Source of the DNA: Armillaria gallica
Taxonomy: Eukaryota; Basidiomycota; Agaricomycetes; Agaricales; Physalacriaceae
DNA: 64,000 nucleotides
NCBI GenBank assembly: GCA_037576215.1
Contig: JBANDB010000001.1
Location: forward strand, 4,216,001-4,280,000
Reading direction: 5' to 3'
Shown here: positions 59,402 to 64,000 of the stretch, piece after piece
Layout: each line of letters opens with the position of its first letter
How positions within the stretch are numbered: position 1 is the stretch's first letter
The notes under the pieces: generated by a model
What the model was told of the DNA's origin: nothing
Seen by the model: only the letters and a program-made list of their open reading frames with translations
The model's database searches: none
Made by a program: the position numbers and the translations under genes

Positions 59402-60055
59402 TTAATGAAATATTCTCGTTGAATGCAGGCAAATACATACCACTGGTGGTTCCATAGCCACATCACTTGAAACAGTATGCGGCACACACATCAATGACTT
59501 GCCATCACGTACTCGCTGGAGATGCGCCGCAAGCAGCTCTCCCTCAGGGCGGCAAAGTAGATGACCATATCCGGCCTCTTTGATGCGTTGTACCGTCCTT
59601 TGGGCCATCTCCTCAAACATAGCCGCATGCTCCCTAGCGAATGCAATCCGACCAATCTTATCTGGACTTGTGGACAGATACCTATCTGCCGACTGCTTCC
59701 ACGCAATGCTCTCTGCGGTGAAGCTTCGCACGCACCGGAGCAATTCGCTCTGCTTCTGCTCATGAGCTTCTTGCCACCGTTGCATCTCGGCCTCGCAGCA
59801 AAACCATTGAACACGGTTACCTATTATGCCAGTTAGTGCAACTCAATCAGTTAAGAGACTGCGTGTATCACCTTCGTCAATCCATTCCTGGATGTCTCCC
59901 GCATTCATATGACCTCTCTCTTCTAAAGTACTGCTAGATCCAACTAGGCTTCGTTTGATTGTCTTCTTCAGCTGGATGGACTTCATCGTCGTCGTCATCG
60001 TCATCATTGTATGCGACTGGGCCTGTTCCTGAGGTGGAGGGGCCTGAATCTCCAT
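59402..60055 (-). pseudogene. C-terminal piece of a KDZ-type transposase
   Basis: ATG at 60055, intron at about 59871-59823, then a frame to 59402. It reads EWIDEG joined to NRVQWFCCEAEMQRWQEAHEQKQSE, then LLRCVRSFTAESIAWKQSA. This is the aromatic/charged coiled segment I recall near the C-terminus of Kyakuja-Dileera-Zisupton transposases of agarics. The RNase H-like catalytic core is absent, so the product (about 170 residues) cannot transpose DNA itself. It might bind the ends or be inert. Confidence 0.55.
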
Positions 60056-60061
60056 GCTTCA

Positions 60062-60969
60062 ACTAATTTTGTTGTGAACACCGCTAAATTACACGTAGGT
60101 CAACCACGCAAGGAACTCTCTAATCACTTTGACAAGAATAGTGAAGGAGTACCTTGTTTTCCTCCTGTTGACTTGGATAACACGACACCGTTGCAGCTGA
60201 AAGTACTTGTCGATGAGTTCTTCTTTACGTTGTGGGGTATGTATTTTGCTTACAACTACAGAAACATTCTGACTCGAATAATGTAGCGTATGTTCAAGGC
60301 CAAGAGTCTGAAGTTCCATATGCGGAGCTAATCAAGAGCCCGGGAGGATTTTACGATATGTCCAAGTGGCAGTCAATGCCGCTGCTGACATGTGTGCCCA
60401 AAGATATGAGCCATGTACAGATCATCGGACTTGTCGAATATCTCAAGAGTCATTCAGGTGCAGGGGTAGATGACCCGTTTGTGTTCTGGAAAGGTCGACT
60501 TCCGCCTCCGCCACCTCCACCTGCTCGGTCACCAACTCTGCTGATTGCTACTCGCTCACCTTCGCCTCCACCACCGCCTGCCCGGTCACGAACTCCACCA
60601 ATTCCTACTCGCTCGCCTTCACCTCCACCACGACCTGCCCGGTCACAAACTCCACCAGTTCCTCCTCGCTCACCTATTTTGTCTCCACCTCCGCCTCTGT
60701 CCCTACCAATTCCTGCTCGCTCGCCTCCAATTCCGCCTCCGCCTGCGTCCCCTCCAATTCCTTCTCGTTCGCCTATTCCACCTCCTGCGAGTAAACGTGC
60801 TCGGAGAGCCTTAGCCGCCAACAATGACCCACCTCGACGATCGTCTCGCAATCAACCTCCACCTGGACCACAGACTCGCAACAAGGGCAAACGAGGAGCC
60901 TTGCCTGAAGACCAGTCATCGAAACCAGTATCCAAGTGTCAGCGGTACGTATTTTCCATAATTGCGTGA
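60062..60969 (+). CDS. Proline-rich accessory protein in the KDZ-like element
   Basis: Plus-strand frames at 60062-60286 and 60232-60969 probably join through a short intron near 60.24-60.26 kb whose exact ends I could not fix. The first part has LHVGQPRKELSNHF and LDNTTPLQLKVLVDEFF. The second has VPYAELIKSPGGFYDMSKW and HVQIIGLVEYLKSHSGAG. About 100 residues of Pro/Ser/Arg repeats follow (ARSPT..TRSPSPPPPPARSRTP units of about 19 residues), then a basic tail SRNQPPPGPQTRNKGKRG. No domain is recognised. It may be element cargo common to such transposons. Confidence 0.5.
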
Positions 60970-62493
60970 TCACTGTGACTCAAGAATCTTGATAGAAACA
61001 AATGAACAGTGGGGATTGGTGGTCTCAAGACGTCTTCAGACCTGTCTGGGTTCAAGATGTCTCCAGCTCAAGATGTCTCAAGATGTCCTCATATAGGACA
61101 TGGTGTTATGTATAATCTGTATGAATATCCATTATTTTACATCTCAAGACATCATGAGTCATCTTGAGTCGAAAATGATTTTGGTCAGTCTGTCTTGAGA
61201 CCAATGGGTCAGGTTTCTTTTCCTGCATCAGCATGGCCATGTCGTCTGAATCCTTCTTCACTGCTTTCATATCGTCCTCTGTGAAGCCTTTGATTGCGAA
61301 GCCGCCCTCGCACCAATTCCACGGCTGCTCCAAGAAAACCAGTCCTTTGTTCTTGAGATACATTGAATCATGTATTTCTTGAGCCAGATGGGGTAGAATC
61401 GGGGCCATGATGTGAACGATAGTTGCTAGTATCTATAGAGCATCGTTTAAGACATGTTACTTGACGAAGAGAAGTGCGTACTTCTTTCAACGTGAAAACG
61501 GTAGCACGACGGTCATACCCGTTCAAAGCATTAGCTAGAGATTGTCTCTGCCTATGTCGAAGTAGAAGGAGGACAAGGTTATATTGCAGAGGTTTTGGGG
61601 CGTCTTCACAACTCGGGTGGAGGAAAGTCATCAGACGAGAGGCAATACGAATGCATGGCACTGCTCCAACCTTTGGGGAAGTTGTAAGCGACGTATGCCG
61701 TCGCGCACTCTGCTTCGAACTTTTGCAGTTCGTTGATCATGTACCGGTCGGCTTACAAACAAAATTAGCACGTACCGCGATACTCATTCCGATACAACTT
61801 ACCAAATCCATATGCTCCCTGACATCTTCCCATGAATCCTCATTGTCCTGCTCATATATATCTCTGATATTCCCTAGCAGGAAACGCGCCGTGTTCCTGA
61901 TCTTCCTCAGTGACTCCGCAGTCTGGTTGAGAATATTTGTTCCGAGGGGCACATCGTTCCAATACCCCACTGAAGCGATCCACAACCTCAGGAGATCGGC
62001 TCCATACGCAGGCTCCTTCTTTTTATACTAGGAAAATATAAGCGACCTTGCAAACCGTGACGAGCTGTATTTTGACCCACATTACCACCAGCAGCTACAG
62101 TGATAGGGCTATGACATTACCCAGGGACTTCTTCAAATTCAGAGGGTGAAAGAGCCGGACAAGAAGCCAAGTTGCTCCAAATGCATAGTGATAAGTAATC
62201 CCTCGATAAAGAAAAAAACTCAAGGTCACTCGAAAAAAGAGTCGTAAGGCGTCTAATTTCAAGCAAACTAAAGGACTGAGATATGAGCATGGCTAACAAT
62301 AAGTCGACCAAGACCTGCCGGCCTATCGTATAAACCAAAGCCGAAAGACTAATTCCTAAAGCCGAAGCAGATTAGTGAAAGCGAACGATGGAATTCAGAA
62401 TTCAAGTACCGTAGTCAAATATAAAGACCCTTGAAGTCCTTAGACACGTAGACCCTTAGAGAGTCGACAGTAGTAGAGAAGTTGTTCGTGGTA

Positions 62494-63000
62494 CTACCTT
62501 GAAGACTTCTCGTCCTCTATATTCGCCTCCAACTTGATGGTAGTCACCATACAGCAAAAGTAATTGCGGAGGTACTCATTGGGGAGCGCAAAGCATAGCT
62601 TATACTCCCAGGAGCTCCTCCGAGTCCCCTCCTTGGTCGACCGGTAAAAATTTGCTACCCCTTTCTCCTTCTTATCCTTCAAGTGGGTAACGTCGCCTCG
62701 ATGGTCGTCTCCAACTCGTGTAAGTCTACCCCCGCTCGGAGGGCATCATCGAGGAAGGTGGCGATCGTCTTCGCCATCACGGAAACCGTGGTATCAGCCT
62801 GGGATATGACGGTACTTCTGAACAGAAAGTCGGCGAGGTCTAGAGCTTGGTAGTTATCGATGGCGGCTCTGAAATCCTTCCAGTCGAAACGTTTCCTGCA
62901 GGTCGTGTCGTCGAACTTCATGTAGCTGCCCGGGAATTTCATGAATTTTACGCTGGCGGCTCCAAGGCTTTCGGGCAGCTTGGAGCTACGTAACAATGTC
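62494..63000 (-). pseudogene. Cyt-like (volvatoxin/delta-endotoxin CytB family) gene, partial or broken
   Basis: Minus-strand frames at 62996-62679 and 62682-62494 overlap at their ends. They carry a pattern I associate with basidiomycete Cyt-type pore-forming proteins: a FMKFPGSYMKF start, a middle DLADFLFRSTVISQADTTVS block, and a WEYKLCFALPNEYLR strand. The visible part covers about 165 residues, near the family's core length. The frame ends early compared with the family, no ATG opens the first frame (it begins TTG after closed codons), and the upstream exon arrangement is unresolved. A TATA-like CTATATAA lies near 63.2 kb on the same strand. Family assignment is from memory of pattern only, and the gene may be inactive. 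Confidence 0.5.
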
Positions 63001-63749
63001 GATGAGTAGGAATTAAAAGGGAGGAGAAGGAGGCCGACGAACGACTATCGTTCAGCTTGTCCCTGTTAGTAGACGAATTCAGGTTTATCGAGGTCGAAGA
63101 CGTGATACATACTTTACAGACATCATGAGCTAGATTTTGCTGATATGAAGGCGAGTTTGTAAAAACATTTGAGGTCTAGCGCAGGAGTATTTGTTATATA
63201 GGTCCAGGAGATGCGATGAAAGGAGACGAGGCCGAGTCTTAGTTTGAGACCATCGACCAACAAATCGCGAGATCCTTCGAATCGTAAATAGTTCAACTTC
63301 CTAGAGTGCAATGCAATGCGCAGATTCGCTGGAGTTCAGAGAGATTTGAAGGAGGAAATAGATTGTACCGTGCAAGATGTCTGTTATCATATTCATACTG
63401 AGCGCAACTTACAAGCACAAGGGTCAAAAGGACACACCTATTATTCATGGGACGTCATACGTATCCGTCGAGCCTCGAGCCCTAGTAGTCTAAACCTGAG
63501 ACCATCTTGAATCTCGTTGTAGGTAGGTACTACACGGCAGTGTCCATTGCGCGAGTAATTTGGAGGTGAATCGATAGCTGTCGAGTAGGGAGACTCCTCA
63601 AGGCGAGATGAGCGTCAATGAGCATTGACTCGGAATATTGAGGACCGACTAGAACGCTTCAAAGTGGAAGTCGAGTGAAATGTATAAAGAAGACTCGGAA
63701 CCACGTGCGAATCTCTCTTTCAATTGCACCTCAAGCTCGACATGCCGGG
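63001..63749. other. Upstream region of the Cyt-like gene; otherwise nothing recognised
   Basis: A TATA-like box near 63.2 kb faces the Cyt-like frames, and a possible short first exon with ATGATG is near 63.12 kb. Other short frames have no motif. Confidence 0.35.
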
Positions 63750-64000
63750 ATGTCGACTGGTGCGGTGTTATATGCACCAGCCTCTACCATACAGCAAGCG
63801 TATTTCTGCGACTCGCAACCGTAGCTGGCGTCGCTGACATGGGAACTTCAGTCTCATCGCGAGATGATGTCCCCTGTTCAACATGAGGCCTCTCTCTATT
63901 TCCTTTTCATCCTGGCCTACATCCGCGACAACGACAGGAAGCTCAAGGCAATTCCGGCGCGCCCAGCACAATTCTCCTCAAATCACTGGTCATCGAAAGA
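63750..64000 (+). repeat. Uninterrupted copy of the repeat split at 22.3/25.3/30.3 kb
   Basis: Matches 22320-22446, then 25345-25413 (GGCCTACATC..GCGACA..AAGCTCAA), then 30325-30370 (AGCACAATTCTCC..CAAATCACTGGT) as one continuous stretch. It therefore shows the empty-site order for two insertions. The frame reading LAYIRDNDRKLKAIPA is open but unrecognised. Confidence 0.6.

Larger units (their letters stand above)
59164..61219. mobile_element. KDZ-like DNA transposon (non-autonomous) in IleRS copy B
   Basis: 2.06 kb. Flanks share TTCCTGC (59157-59163 and 61220-61226; 8 bp with one mismatch). Removing the insert restores IleRS sequence (MAMLMQEVRPVV). Terminal inverted repeats of over 100 bp share GACCAAAATCATTTT, GACTCAAGATGACTCA and TCTTGAGATGTAAA. 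Subterminal CAAGATGTC-type boxes recur on both sides. It carries a transposase C-terminal piece and an unrelated Pro-rich gene. KDZ assignment rests on the transposase tail and is tentative; hAT is the alternative. Confidence 0.8.
58570..62130 (-). pseudogene. Mitochondrial-type IleRS, copy B, 5'-truncated and transposon-split
   Basis: Corresponds to 17885-19365 of copy A. Similarity starts abruptly at about 62130, inside the KMSKS region, so the whole catalytic half is missing. This copy keeps the 17 bp lost from copy A (VPLGTNIL after GYWND) and reads [32 protein letters not shown] and [13 protein letters not shown]. It has its own lesions: a 1-nt loss near 61540, a 2.06-kb insertion at 59164-61219, and in the zinc finger Tyr for the first Cys plus TGA where copy A has Arg. 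Confidence 0.85.

Noticed and set aside
1..64000. CRISPR arrays, operons, Shine-Dalgarno sites, bacterial terminators
   Set aside because: The sequence is eukaryotic with spliced genes; no regularly spaced identical repeats of CRISPR type are present.

Overview
The window looks like nuclear DNA of a mushroom-forming basidiomycete (Agaricomycetes). Genes are broken up by many short introns of about 45-80 bp with GT..AG ends. The gene set fits: D-amino-acid oxidases, a sphingolipid delta-4 desaturase, a BUR1/CDK9 kinase, a mitochondrial-type isoleucyl-tRNA synthetase, agaric-type caspase-like proteins, a DUF7770-like protein, a multi-spanning membrane protein of a family common in agarics, and a Cyt-like pore-former relative. 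The transposable elements are also typical: chromodomain Gypsy, Copia, hAT-like and KDZ-like. I worked by eye, so splice sites are inferred from frame, consensus ends and family knowledge, not from transcripts.

Layout. (1) 1-14.7 kb is mostly host genes: three D-amino-acid oxidase copies (one cut by the left edge), the desaturase, a DUF7770-like gene, an MTH1-like Nudix gene with a stop codon inside its Nudix box, and BUR1. (2) 15.3-21.8 kb holds block A: a decayed caspase-like gene, a small secreted beta-trefoil-like protein, and a mitochondrial IleRS gene broken in its 3' third. (3) 22.4-54.8 kb is a nested transposon island. It contains a 2.9-kb Copia-type element with a 5-bp target duplication and an unusual ACTAGT-rich leader; hAT-like elements with 8-bp duplications carrying small TA-flanked MITEs; a degenerate Copia invaded by a 3.1-kb inverted-repeat element, a MITE and a hAT element; and a chromodomain Gypsy inserted in the Copia 3' LTR and itself interrupted by a 3-kb near-perfect palindrome. 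One intact-looking membrane-protein gene survives inside the island at 52.7-53.9 kb. (4) 57-62.1 kb holds block B, a second copy of block A in the same orientation: an open caspase-like gene, a remnant of the secreted-protein gene, and a 5'-truncated IleRS split by a 2.06-kb KDZ-like transposon. A Cyt-like gene follows, then a repeat that preserves the pre-insertion state of part of the island.

Main points. The block A/B duplication lets lesions be read by comparison: the two IleRS copies carry different breaks, and both caspase-like copies have lost the catalytic His and Cys. The most unusual DNA structures are the 17 ACTAGT palindromes in 1.06 kb of a retrotransposon leader, the giant fold-back inside Gypsy gag, and an extra ORF with a predicted membrane helix upstream of Gypsy gag. 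Several nonsense codons sit where the family has Arg (CGA to TGA), which points to C-to-T decay at CpG.
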